64,000 nt of DNA, taken from the NCBI RefSeq assembly GCF_014356525.2, contig NC_052516.1:28677973-28741972 (forward strand), written 5' to 3'. Position 1 is the stretch's first letter. Each line of letters starts with the position of its first letter. The stretch comes from Nilaparvata lugens (lineage: Eukaryota; Arthropoda; Insecta; Hemiptera; Delphacidae). The position numbers and the translations under genes were made by a program. Of this stretch, positions 22,196-32,396 are shown in pieces. The notes under the pieces were generated by a model, which did no database searches, was not told the DNA's origin, and saw only the letters and a program-made list of their open reading frames with translations.

Positions 22196-22935
22196 ATTGT
22201 TTAGAATTATGTTTTTATTCAGAAATAGAACTTTGTCAAAGTGAGTTGTTCAACTGTTCAACATTTGAGTGGCTGATCAATTTCCGGTGAAAAATTAAGT
22301 CTGCATATCGATTACACCGATATTTTCTATCTCATTGATATCTTGAATATCGAATTGAAGATTCGCTTTTTTGATCGAGAAAATTGTAATATTACACAAT
22401 ACTAACATGGAAAATAGTGTTCAAACAAGTTATATTGTGAGAACCTGCACCAGTTATCAACTTAAAGGCAATACTTATCAGTATTCCGGGAACCCAAATG
22501 GACGCCTCAGCTCTCAGTTCCCACAAATGGTGATGCATTTTTTTCAGTCCCGCTCAGACCATCGTAGCATAAGGTACTCCACAAGTTATATTTGAATTAT
22601 TAATTCACATGTATACTGAATTATTTAAAGTTTATAATTGTGAGCCAATGTCAATCTCTTCTTAAAACGTGAATCTGCAAGGCTAAGAACTTATCTGGCA
22701 CTATCGGTAGGACGGTCATGGTTAATTAACATAACTATTGGTTTTTAAACCATTAACAATCGTCTAAAATAAGGACCTTGCATTCGTGACATCTGAGAAA
22801 GTGGGGTAAATTATCAAATTGTGACACCAACATTGCTAAAGTGTAGTGGATATTTAACTTTGATATTATAACCATAAAATTACTATACTACAGATAATGT
22901 CCAACTTTGATATCATCTTTGTGGAAAGTGCAGCA
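22196..22935. other. Spacer downstream of annexin-like gene
   Basis: This covers the likely 3' untranslated or flanking region of the annexin-like gene. On the minus strand an annexin-like peptide with a GDDAALSTKM motif reads on from about 22955 to 22880 in a different frame from the candidate last exon. Otherwise no gene was seen. Confidence 0.4.
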
Positions 22936-22995
22936 TCATCTCCGCTGGAAGGACATCAGGAGAGCATTCTCCTGCACATTAATTCTTCTTGCATT
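22936..22995 (-). CDS. Candidate last exon of annexin-like gene
   Basis: After acceptor CTACTTTGCAG, phase 0 reading gives NARRINVQENALLMSFQRR and TGA. The NARRINVQENALL part fits the linker between annexin repeats II and III. A repeat III-like start (GDDAALSTKM) follows in a different frame, so either a frameshift has cut the protein to two repeats, or the true exon uses another acceptor (a pyrimidine-rich TCCTTCCAG lies within this exon) joined through an exon I did not find. Confidence 0.45.
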   Translation of the reverse strand, partial: NARRINVQENALLMSFQRR

Positions 22996-23158
22996 CTGCA
23001 AAGTAGGCTTTCTTATCCGTAGCATTATGCCAGTAAAGATTTATTTTTAAAGAGCAAATCGACAAGGCTTTAAAGTTATCTCACATCAAATATCAATGTG
23101 TATTAAAACTAGAATTTCCTTTCATGATTAAATAAATAGATTTGAACTTCTTACTCAC

Positions 23159-23247
23159 GTTATATGAAGTCAATTTAAAAACAAATCCAGCCAAATCAGT
23201 TTCGCCTAAATGTTTGGAAATGTCCATAGCCATCTCTTGGTTATATT
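23159..23247 (-). CDS. Annexin-like gene exon 4, end of repeat II
   Basis: Minus-strand acceptor CTATTTTCCAG and donor GTGAGTAAG bracket 89 bases. The first two bases complete a Glu codon with the G left by exon 3, giving KK-E-YNQEMAMDISKHLG and then ETDLAGFVFKLTSYN. That is the Y-x(3)-M..DI helix and the closing helix of an annexin repeat. The intron before it is 4.4 kb, enlarged by the LINE and the Helitron-like element. Confidence 0.75.
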
Positions 23248-23327
23248 CTGGAAAATAGATTAAAGAATTCATTTGAACATTTGCTTATTATTTATTGTAC
23301 ATTTAATGTAAAAATACTCTCCATTTG

Positions 23328-23396
23328 TTATAATGATAATAATATTAATAATAATGATAATAATAATAATAATAACAATAATAATAATAATAATAA
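23328..23396 (+). repeat. Imperfect (TAA)n microsatellite, 5' flank of LINE
   Basis: ATAATAATAA-type array with GAT and CAA interruptions, ending directly at the truncated 5' end of the LINE. A similar array follows the LINE at 25389-25440. Confidence 0.9.
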
Positions 23397-23434
23397 GTCT
23401 CGAGACTGAGGAGACTTTTGAAGACTCAGCTAAA

Positions 23435-24148
23435 TCTATCTATATATATAAAAGGGAAATGGCACTCACTCACTGACTGACTGACTGACTCACTCACTCA
23501 CTCACTCACTCACTCACTCGCAGAACTAAAAATCTACCGGACCAAAAACGTTCAAATTTGGTAGGTATGTTCAATTGGCCCTTTAGAAGCGCACTAAGAA
23601 ATCTTTTGGCAATATTTTAACTCTAAGGGTGGTTTATAAGGGTTTAAAGTTCGTCATTTAGCATGTATATTCTTCTTCTCCCAATCTCTTAATTATAATA
23701 TTGAAATGTCCATATCATATGTTATTATAGATCTATAATCTAGAGAGAGTACCTCTTTGAAACAGTTGTTAACTGGTAACTAAATTGATAATTTTGTCAG
23801 GTTGGCATTAAGTTGAGTTGACTTTGTTAGGTTGGCACCAAGTTGAAGATTGAAATGCATTCATCGCGGAAAAATTGATTGGGCACTGCTACTTCAATCA
23901 GAGCTATTCCTGGGAATATTATATTACTAGCCATCAGAATCGCTTCGCTCGCCATATCCGTTTAGCCAGACATTTAGTCTGGACCCCCGACTGGATTGTC
24001 CTAACATATGATAAAAACGCTCAAATGAAAAATGCAGGCGAGCGAAGCGAGCCTGCTGATCTCATTCATGGACGATCCAGTCGGGGGTCCAGGGGGCGGA
24101 GCCCCCTGGCTAGACAGATATGGCGAGCGAAGCGAGCCTGACAGCTAG
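23435..24148 (+). mobile_element. Helitron-like non-autonomous element inside the LINE
   Basis: It begins TCTATCTATATATATAAAAG and ends CTAG, and sits between host A (23434) and T (24149) with no duplication, as Helitrons do. Excising it restores the LINE reading frame, which fixes both ends. Inside are a CTCA/CTGA tract (23462-23520), a conserved block CTACCGGACCAAAAACGTTC, a perfect 9-bp-stem hairpin (24089-24109), and a roughly 60-bp inverted pair (near 23940-24004 and 24066-24132) containing TCGCTTCGCTCGCCATATC. No Rep/helicase gene, so non-autonomous. Confidence 0.75.
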
Positions 24149-25317
24149 TGGCAATAATATGTTCAAGGCCATCAACACTTATGCAATACCTGTGCTGACT
24201 TACTCATTCGGTGTTGTTTGTTGGACTGCAACTGATTTGGAAGATCTTATGAGATCAACAAGAGTGCTCCTCACTAAGTTCAGAGCTCATCACCCCAAGG
24301 CCTGTATAGAGAGCCTCATATTGCCAAGAAAGAAAGGCGGGCGCGGGCTCATTGATATAAAATGGGCTTGTGAGAGACAAATCAGAAGCATGAAGACATA
24401 CTTCATGGAGAAGGAGGGTGGCTTGTATGCAGTGGTGAGAAAAGCTGATAAAGGGTGCACTCCACTTAATCTTTCTGAGCTGCCTACTGCGGACTTTAAA
24501 ACCAACAGACAGCATGAGAGTGAGATTCTGGAGCAATGGAAGTCGAAGCAGCTTCATGGAAGGCATGCATTTGCCTTATCTCAGCCTGGAGTTGATGAGG
24601 AGGCTTCCAATGCATGGCTTTGGCACAGGGACCTGTTTATTGAAACGGAAGGATTCTTGGTGGCAATACAGGATCAAGTAATTGCAACAAAAAATTATCA
24701 AAGGCATATAATGAAGCTGCCTATAAATGATGATTCATGCAGACGTTGTGGCTTGGCACCTGAGACTATTCAGCACATCATGTCTGCATGTCAATATCTG
24801 GCAGCTACTGACTATTTAAAGCGCCACAATGCAGTAGCTGGGATCTTGCATCAGGACCTTGCTCTGAAGTACCAAATCATCAATCAGAAGCTGCCCTACT
24901 ACTTGTACAAGCCATCCCGTCTTGGAGAATGAGACACATAAGTTATTTTGGGATCGGTCGGTGCTGACAGACAGAACAGTTGCTCATAATAGGCCAGATA
25001 TCATCCTCATGGATAAGGTAGCCAAGGAAACAATACTAATAGATGTTGGCATACCATGCTGCCACAACTTGGACCAGTATTATAATGAAAAGGTCTCCAA
25101 GTACCTTTCCTTGGTTGCTGAGATCAAGGATGTCTGGATGCAAGAAAAGGTCACAATTGTTCCTGTCATTATATCCATGGTTGGAGTTGTAACTAGAAAA
25201 GTGTCAGCAAATCTTTGTCAGATGGGAATATCGAAAAGTGCAAAATATGCCATGGAAAAAGCAGTTGTTCTCAGCACAGCATCCATTGTGAGATCATTTT
25301 TGAACATTTCAGTTTAG
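24149..25317 (+). pseudogene. C-terminal part of LINE polyprotein with restriction-like endonuclease
   Basis: It represents the end of the single ORF of an R2-group LINE. INTYAIPVLTYSFGVVCW and AHHPKACIESLILPRKKGG are conserved post-RT blocks. A CCHC finger (C-x2-C-x8-H-x4-C) sits at about 24738-24791 (CRRC...HIMSAC). The endonuclease motif RPD-x14-D follows in RPDIILMDK...LIDVG near 24991-25044. A one-base frame change near 24925 (LGE-stop against ENETHKLFW) breaks the protein. The frame ends with TAG at about 25315. Confidence 0.8.
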
Positions 25318-25388
25318 TAATGCACCAAAGTCTTGCCAAAGGCCGACTTTGACTGCAATAAACACTCACTTGTCATGTGATGAATGAA

Positions 25389-25440
25389 ATGATAATAATA
25401 ATAATAATAATAGTGATAATAACAATAATTATAATAGTCA
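25389..25440 (+). repeat. (TAA)n microsatellite, 3' flank of LINE
   Basis: GATAATAATAATAATAATAA array with interruptions, directly after the LINE tail. Confidence 0.85.
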
Positions 25441-27317
25441 TTTTCAATGTTCATAATATGAGCATTATAATATAGATTCAACAGATACATATTTCCAAAT
25501 GTAGAATGTAAAAGAATGTTATCACTGGTAATAATGATATATATTGTAACGTATTTAAATTTGGATGGATAAATAAAAATCCCTAGTTTAAAGATTTATA
25601 GGTCTAAGTGGAGTAATAGGCTAATATCGCCAAAGATGATAACGTTAAAGATTAGATAATATCAGACATCCTGGCTAAATTGTACAACAGCCTAATAGAA
25701 ATGGAAATAATTTTTGCTACCGGTATAATATTATATAAAATATTGAAAATTTGAGGTTAGGCATAAAACATCTACTGATCGGCGACCTAATGATTGACAA
25801 CGTAGAATCTGACCAAACACCTTGGCAGAAATTTATTGTGGCAAAACAGTATGCAACTTGAGGAACTAAACGTTACACGTGGCTAATTGTTGTAATTTAG
25901 GAATCAATCTATAACCTTTATAAAATTACTTGGCATGTAAAAGGCATATTAAAAAACCCCAACAAAAATAATTAAATGTATTAAGGAAGTAGGAGGTTAC
26001 TGGGTGCATGAATACTGTAATAATTTGCATGCACCAATCAAATAGTGGCAATTGATAGGTGGCAATAGTGAGCCAGTTCAAATATATTTGTATATATTTC
26101 TACAAATGATAAAAATTTGTAAATTATTGTTGTACAGTTTATATATTGTATACGGCCCGAAGGCAAAGAGATTATGAAAGATGTAACATAAGTAATGATT
26201 TAATAGTTTGGTACGATCTATTTGAGCCTTGAATGGCGGAGGAACAGAATATTTAAATTTTATGTAAATTTGGAAATCGGAAATGAAAATTGTAAAAATG
26301 AGAGAGGAGAACCTCCACTCGCCTGCCAACTACCACCATGAGAGGTCACCAAAAATTATAGAGCGCAATACCTTACTGTACCTTTTAATAATTTAAAGTT
26401 AAATTGAATTACTAAATTTTCTCATAAGACTTTGTGATGCTAATGTAAAGCAAAAGTCATTATTGAATAATTTTATAACCCCTTGGAAGAGACGACTCCG
26501 GCTACAATAATCCAGGACCACCAGGAGTTTGGGTCGACACCAGCAGCTCATAGAAAATTCTGGCACGTGAGTGAAAAATATTGAAATAGTGATAGGGCGC
26601 CCTCAGTGCTTCGAAATTAAATAAGAATCAAAGCTAGCTCGTCGAAAGGGTTTTTTATAAATTAAGAATTTGGTAAAAATACTTGCGCAAGTAAAGATAG
26701 TATAAAAGGTATTTTATTAGATAGTAACGAATCAGTCCATATATCAAATGATCCATCAATCAGAGAATACTAAGATCTAGGCTGTTAATACATTATTTAT
26801 ATGATCATTAATTTCTACAATGTAATTTGCGATAATTTAATGTAGCTCTGATTCACTAGATGAGTTGATCTATCTATTCCATCAGGTGCCGAATCTCGCA
26901 CCCCGAGATAAAAAATATATTTATTACAAAGAAATCTATTAGAAACTATAGAATTTAATATATATATTTGGATTACTAGTTTGTCAATTTATCATGCTGA
27001 CTTAAGAATTATTTAGATTCTGAATAGAATCGTCCAAGTTGACAAGTATCAGCAAGCTGATATCGAAGCTGCATGCAAATAAATGCATATGATCATAAAA
27101 TGAAAGCACATGGTAGCGTTTCGTGCTATAGAACTTAAAGAATAGTATTGGCCTGTGATATTTTATTGATTTCAATTATTGTTTTGTCTTATATTATATA
27201 TTTCTGTCGCTCTATATATTTTTGCTCTGATTTATTTTTGAGATATTTGTTAATATATGTATCAAATTTTTTATGGTGTATGATTTATTTTTTATTCCCC
27301 TATACTGTAGGATATAA

Positions 27318-27382
<65 letters not shown>

Positions 27383-27671
27383 GATAGATTATGAGTATTA
27401 TTGTGGAAGCTCATATCTGGGCCTATAAAGATTTTTATGAGACTGTATCCTATTAAAAACCACGACCAAGCAGGAGGCTAATCGTTATTTAATTATAAAA
27501 AATAACGTGACAATATTGTATCAGAAAATATATTAAATATTGGTGAAATATTCTATTATAATCAGTATTCATGAAGATTCCCCTCAACGGAGAACTACCA
27601 AGAATAGATTAGCAAATACAGTACCTACCTAATAAAGATTGATGATAAAAGATTAAAAAGTAGCTCTATGG
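25441..27671. other. Annexin-like gene intron 3, AT-rich, with (TA)n/T-run
   Basis: No gene is supported here. An (TA)n run followed by more than 25 T (about 27320-27381) is the clearest structure. Confidence 0.6.
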
Positions 27672-27677
27672 ATGTAC

Positions 27678-27882
27678 CTTTTTTATAAGCGATGCTAACA
27701 TTTCTTAGCATTTCGGAACTACTAGTTATTATAATTGACAAGTAACCATCAGAACCATCTTTCTTCACAGATCGATTTATCCTGCTGGCCAAGAATTCAG
27801 GAGTAGTCTTCAAAATTTCCAACATATTTTTGTCACTGTCCTTTCCTCCATCAAAGTACTTTCCAATGTCTTTTTTGAAATC
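27678..27882 (-). CDS. Annexin-like gene exon 3, end of repeat I and most of repeat II
   Basis: Acceptor TTGCAG precedes GATTTCAAAAAAGAC, and donor GTACAT follows a leftover G (phase 1). The peptide begins DFKKDIGKYFDGGKDSDKNM, the final helices of repeat I. It continues PEFLASRINRSVKKDGSD and a SEMLRNVSIAYKK helix, matching the annexin order P-E-FLA-R, a GTD-like loop, RSE and Y-K. The loop KKDGSD only partly fits the GxGT calcium site. A stop codon two codons upstream of the acceptor supports the exon boundary. A start at the nearby ATG would instead give a product lacking repeat I. Confidence 0.8.
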
Positions 27883-28190
27883 CTGCAACATCGTTTTTCA
27901 ATTTTAAATCTCACCATAAAGAGGCTTGTGGTCCTTCCATGACTGAACACTATATAATAACTTTGTTGTAGTCTGGATATAGACACTATGTTTCTACGTA
28001 AATATTTGAGAAACACCCACAATAACAGTATGAAATTTCATGGAACACCTCAAAAAATGAAAATCTGATTTAATCAACGACCAAGACTTTCAAGCCACTA
28101 ATCTATTGAAACAATTTGAGATACTAGTCTCTGTTGTTACACCATTATCAATAGTTTACTAGAGATTAAAAGGTGTAAAAATTGAAGCTG

Positions 28191-28221
28191 ATAACACAAA
28201 TTGTCTCAATTTGTGTTATCT
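28191..28221. repeat. Perfect hairpin, 14-bp stem and 3-base loop
   Basis: GATAACACAAATTG, TCT, CAATTTGTGTTATC: the arms are exactly complementary. It lies in annexin-like intron 2. Confidence 0.8.
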
Positions 28222-28562
28222 GAGATATAAATTGTCGCAAATTGATTTTTTTGAAAATTCAAAGTCATTTTATCCAATATGGTTGTGTACCACATTACCT
28301 TCACAACACGGAAAATTTCTATAGCTCTGAAAATATAAGCTCTAAATACAGTAATACAATACTGCAGTTAGGGCTTGATTACACATACTACACATTTACT
28401 ACCGTATATATTTTGTTAGCTCAAAGACAACTTACTTATTTATAGATTATCATGGAAAAAATTGTAACATGTTAGATTTTTAGCTTCAATATTATCAACA
28501 AAATGCTACACCTGTTCACTTTTTTAATGTGAATTTGTTTTTATGAATAAGTTTTCTTCATT

Positions 28563-28860
28563 TTTGACCAAGCGAAGTGAGGTCTAAGATTCAAGTCGAC
28601 GGTTTGGCATTTCTCTTAATGTTAAAATGTTTATAAATGTTTATATGTTGCTCATTTACGGCGAAACGCTGTAATAGATTTTCATGAAATTTGACAGGTA
28701 TGTTCCTTTTTTAATTGAGCGTCGACGTATATACAAGGTTCTTGGAAATTTTGCATTTCAAGGATAATATAAGAGGAAAAAGGAGCCTCCTTCATACGCC
28801 AATATTAGAGTAAAAATCAGACTATAGAATTATTCATCATAAATCAGCTGACAAGTGATT
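28563..28860. repeat. Second copy of the GACCGAGCGAAG-type repeat
   Basis: Starts TTGACCAAGCGAAGTGAG and shares TCTAAGATTCAAGTCGACGG, GGCGAAACGC and CGCCAATATTA with 2497-2690, but carries an extra middle segment. Confidence 0.6.
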
Positions 28861-29276
28861 ACACAGATGTGTGGAGAAGCCAGTCTATTGCTGTATTTCC
28901 ATAAGGTCTATAGTTTCAATCAGGTACTTGTGGATGAGAATACTGCGTGAGGTCTACTGCTCAAATAACTACTAGTTTTAAACTTTATAAAATGAAATTT
29001 CAGAAAGTGTTAGTGTAAATTTTTAGTGATAAAACTTGAAAAACTCAATATTATAACCTATTATTAACTTGAGTGTAAATAAGAAATGACATTGGGTAAT
29101 ACGGCAAGGCAGAGCATCCAAAAGGATATCTCTCCCAATTAAAATCTTATAAATGAATAAATAAATTTTTATTCATATGATAAAGTATTGATAAATAGAC
29201 TGAAATAGATCAAATAGAACTCTATGATGAATTGCTGGGAATAAGCTAGATTGTAAATATTTGCCAATTTCCAATT

Positions 29277-29425
29277 TAAAAAATCTGGAGTGGCACACTC
29301 GCACAACTTTCCTTGCCGCTATGAAAATTTATCACCTGACGGCTGACGCTAGTGTTCACGCATATCTCTAGTCTACTATTCAAAGATCTGAGTCAGCTGT
29401 TGACAGGACAATAACTCTGGAGACC
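29277..29425 (-). repeat. Fragment of abundant dispersed repeat (3' end)
   Basis: Starts AAAAAATCTGGAGTGGC and continues CAACTTTCCTTGCCG. It is the reverse complement of the end of the 36605-37735 copy. Confidence 0.8.
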
Positions 29426-29429
29426 ACTG

Positions 29430-30112
29430 GGGCAAGGAAAGTTAAAACACTTTTGAAGTGGAAACACTTTTTGAGCAGTTTCCTCAGTCTGGAGATGACC
29501 AACGACAGTCAAAGAGTAAGTATTTTCACAAATTCAGAAGAACAGAAGACCCAAGAAGTGGGGAGCAAGTGATTCCCCGACAATATCATCCCCACCAAGA
29601 ACTGATGGCGAATCTACAAACAAGGTAGGAGACAATCTTCAATTTGAGGTGTCAACAAGAACCCGAACCCATTTCTCCAATCATATTGAGTAATGTTGAT
29701 AACTACAACGAAATCACTGATATTTGCCAACAAGCCAACTTCAAATATGAAAATGAGAATAAACTTTATTCTGCCTTTGATTAATACAGCAGTTGAATAC
29801 AATCATGGTTTCAGAATTATACTAGCAGCAATTTTTCATAGACGCTGCCAATATAGAGCTACAATGATGAACAAGAAACAACTAAAATTAATAGTTTGAA
29901 TTAATAGTGGGGAAGATTGAATAACAGCAAAGTAATTTACCAATCAACAGAAGGGCTTGTTTTTTCAAGAAAGAAGTATATAGATCAAACTTCACTGCAA
30001 GAAACACAACAAAATCACAAACAATAAACTCAAATCTATAAGAAACAATAGAGAATAAATACAATAATAGAGACTAAATAGAAACAATAATCTTGAAGAA
30101 ACAATACCATAT
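29430..30112. other. Intron segment without recognised feature
   Basis: Short open frames here show no recognisable domain or splice context. Confidence 0.4.
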
Positions 30113-31077
30113 TTTTTATGTATTTGAACACAACATGCAGTCGATTACTAAGTAAATATTAAAAACTTTTACTTACTGATGACTGGAGTACTTTCAATCG
30201 TCTAGCGATCATTTTCAACAGTGTAGACCGGAAATGTTTTGATGGTTAGGAAGATTTGTGGTGTTTATTATGTAATCAAAAAGTTTGTTGGATTTGAAAT
30301 TCAGCTGTTCATTTAGTATGTTGTTACTGTCTAGGATGGTGGCTTTATAAATTTCAAACTGTTCGGTTTTATTCAATTCATGTCCATTTCTTTTTACTTC
30401 AATATTGTGAGGTTGGTATCTATGTTTGTGTAGGAGTGCCAGGTTTCATTTAAATGTGTTGCAAAAGCTGATTCTGTTTTTGTTTTATGTGCGTTGATAT
30501 GTTCTTTAAATCTAAGTTTGTATGATCAAAACCAAAAATATGCTAATGGCCACCCTCACCCCCAAAACCACCGACAACACCAACAAACACAACCTCCCTG
30601 GGGTATATAAGCTAAAATGTAGCGATTGTGAAAAATTCTATATTGGCAGAAGTGGACGATCATTCAAACTTAGATTTAAAGAACATATCAACGCACTTAA
30701 AACCAAAACAGAATCAACTTTTGCAACACATTCAAATGAAACTGGGCACTCCTACACAAACATAGATACCAACCTTACAATATTGAAAGTAAAAAGAAAT
30801 GGACATGAATTAAATACAACAGAACAGTTTGAAATTTATAAAGCCACCATCCTAAACAGTAACAACATACTAAATGAACAGCTGAATTTCAAATCCAACA
30901 AACTTTTTGATCACATAATAAACACCACAAATCTTCTTACCATCAAAACATTTCCGGTCTACACTGTTGAAAATGATCGCTGGACGATTGAAAGTACTCC
31001 AGTCATCAGTAAGTAAAGGTTTTTAATATTTACTTAATAATCGACTGCTTGTCATGTTCAAATACATAAAAAAAGTG
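30113..31077. mobile_element. Inverted pair of Penelope-like element 3' ends
   Basis: The left arm (about 30113-30519) is the reverse complement of the right arm (about 30665-31077), with roughly 145 bp between them. Both arms encode the same C-terminal region of a Penelope-like endonuclease and extend to the same tail (TATTTACTTA...TTCAAATACATA). A transcript crossing it would fold into a roughly 400-bp duplex. It lies in annexin-like intron 2. Penelope-like elements are known for inverted or tandem terminal copies. Confidence 0.8.
30522..31016 (+). CDS. GIY-YIG endonuclease domain of Penelope-like element, partial
   Basis: The 164-residue ORF has the GIY-YIG signature: GVYKLKCSDCEKFYIGRSGR followed by R-x-KEH, with two Cys forming the CxxC that Penelope endonucleases carry between the two halves. 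The rest (QFEIYKATIL, LNEQLNFKSN, TIKTFPVYTV) is a C-terminal tail. The RT that should precede it is absent, so the fragment is 5'-truncated and the listed start is not a true initiation site. Confidence 0.8.
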   Translation: MIKTKNMLMATLTPKTTDNTNKHNLPGVYKLKCSDCEKFYIGRSGRSFKLRFKEHINALKTKTESTFATHSNETGHSYTNIDTNLTILKVKRNGHELNTTEQFEIYKATILNSNNILNEQLNFKSNKLFDHIINTTNLLTIKTFPVYTVENDRWTIESTPVISK

Positions 31078-31125
31078 TGTTTATACAAAGCAGCTCGGAA
31101 TGGATCAAGAAACCATCACCTTTAC

Positions 31126-31314
31126 TAGATCACTCTTGGTATTTTCATATGCTGCTCCTATCTCCAATCGCTGTGAGATTGTTTTGCTCATAAGAATATC
31201 GACGATTTTATCCTTATTGTCTGACGATGATTTCTCCATCGCTGATATTATTGCATTAGCGTCATCTCCAGCATTGAATGGTAATGCTATGATGGATGGC
31301 CCTGTTGAGGGGCG
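31126..31314 (-). CDS. Annexin-like gene exon 2, repeat I
   Basis: This 63-codon exon has an acceptor after a T-rich tract (TTACTGTTGTAG, minus strand) and a donor GTAAAG. It reads PFNAGDDANAIISAMEKS, then a segment ending SQRLEIGAAYENTKSDL. This follows the annexin pattern of an A-x(3)-AM helix, an ILxxRS-like helix, QR..I..AY and a final DL. The type II calcium loop (GxGT) after the first helix is replaced by KSSSDN, so calcium binding in this repeat is doubtful. Phase 0 on both sides. Confidence 0.8.
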
Positions 31315-31393
31315 CTACAACAGTAACAAATCAAACAAAACAAACAAGCAAATCAATTCAAATTGAATCAGATCAAATCTTCAAGCACAAAGA

Positions 31394-32108
31394 TAAAAAA
31401 TCTGGTGTGGCGTATTCACACAACTTTCCTTGCCGTTATGATAATAATTGATCACCTGACGCTAGTGGTTACGCAGATCTCAAGTCGAGTATTTAAAGAT
31501 CTGAGCCAGCTGGTGACAGGACAATAACGCTGGAGACACACGAGGTCTGCTATCTCTTCGTAGTGAATGATTTAATAGAATCAAAAGTTGCCAACAGTTT
31601 GCAATTGAATAATCACATTTTCTCGAATTCCGAGCCAATTCCCATTTTTAGCTGAATATGTTACTAAACATTAATTGTAGAGATTTTCATGCTCAATCCT
31701 TTCCACATGAAATTTTTTGTTCAATTTGTATCTGAAGACTGATAATTAGTAATCTAAAATCAAACTTTGCATAGATGGGGCGCAGCTCCTGAAATTTTTA
31801 CAGGTGAAAATGTTACTGAACATTTATTGTAGAAACTCTCATGCTCATGCTCAATCTTTTCTACTTGAAATTTTTTGCTTAAATTGTATCTGAAGCCTGA
31901 TAATTGGGAATCTAAAATCAAACTTTGCATAGATGGGGCGGAGCTCCTGAAATTTTTACAGATATGGGTATTGTGGCAGTTGAAAGAGCTTATCTTTTTT
32001 GGACTCAGGGGACCTTGAAACATATAGAAGTTTAGAAATTGGGGTACCTTAATTTTTTCGGGAAGCAATACTTTCCTTACTGTAAAGTAATAGGGCGAGG
32101 AAAGTAAA
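31394..32108 (-). repeat. Abundant dispersed repeat, rearranged copy
   Basis: Minus-orientation copy from AAAAAATCTGGTGTGGCG to the TTACTTTCC-like end near 32100. An internal stretch (TTTGCATAGATGGGGCG...GCTCCTGAAATTTTTACAG) occurs twice (about 31760 and 31920), a partial tandem duplication. It fills most of annexin-like intron 1. Confidence 0.8.
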
Positions 32109-32396
32109 AAATACATCTGAAGGAATAAGTTAAAATTGTTCAAGATCATTCCAATAGTGAGATACATGATTGATTTTCACGTACCGTAGGCCTATAGTGT
32201 CAGTGGAAATGATAGAGAGGCAATATGCCAATTTTCCTTCCTCATCGCCTTCTATTTAAGATAGACAAGATCCAAGATATCCTGGTAATTATTGTGACGT
32301 GAACCTCCTCAAATTAAAAGGTGTTTGAACAGAAAATATTATATTGGTTAATAATAAACTAATACTTTAAAATATTTCTTCTGAAATTCTACTCAC

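Larger units (their letters stand above)
23397..25388 (+). mobile_element. 5'-truncated Dong/R4-like LINE in a (TAA)n array
   Basis: It consists of 23397-23434 plus 24149-25388 after removal of the Helitron-like insert. The two parts read through in one frame at the junction (RLLKTQLN then GNNMFKAIN). It lacks most of the RT. The C-terminus has the CCHC finger and restriction-like endonuclease motif of the R2/NeSL/R4/CRE group. (TAA)n tracts on both sides recall Dong of Bombyx, which from memory targets TAA repeats. A 3' untranslated tail of about 70 bases ends in the microsatellite. Confidence 0.75.

Noticed and set aside
27148..27384. 78-codon open frame rich in Ile/Tyr/Phe
   Set aside because: It is produced by the (TA)n and poly-T run at its end and has no domain or splice context.
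27625..27891. Stand-alone 88-residue protein starting at the Met before DFKKDIG
   Set aside because: The fragment begins in the middle of an annexin repeat, and a TTGCAG acceptor and GTACAT donor explain it better as an internal exon.
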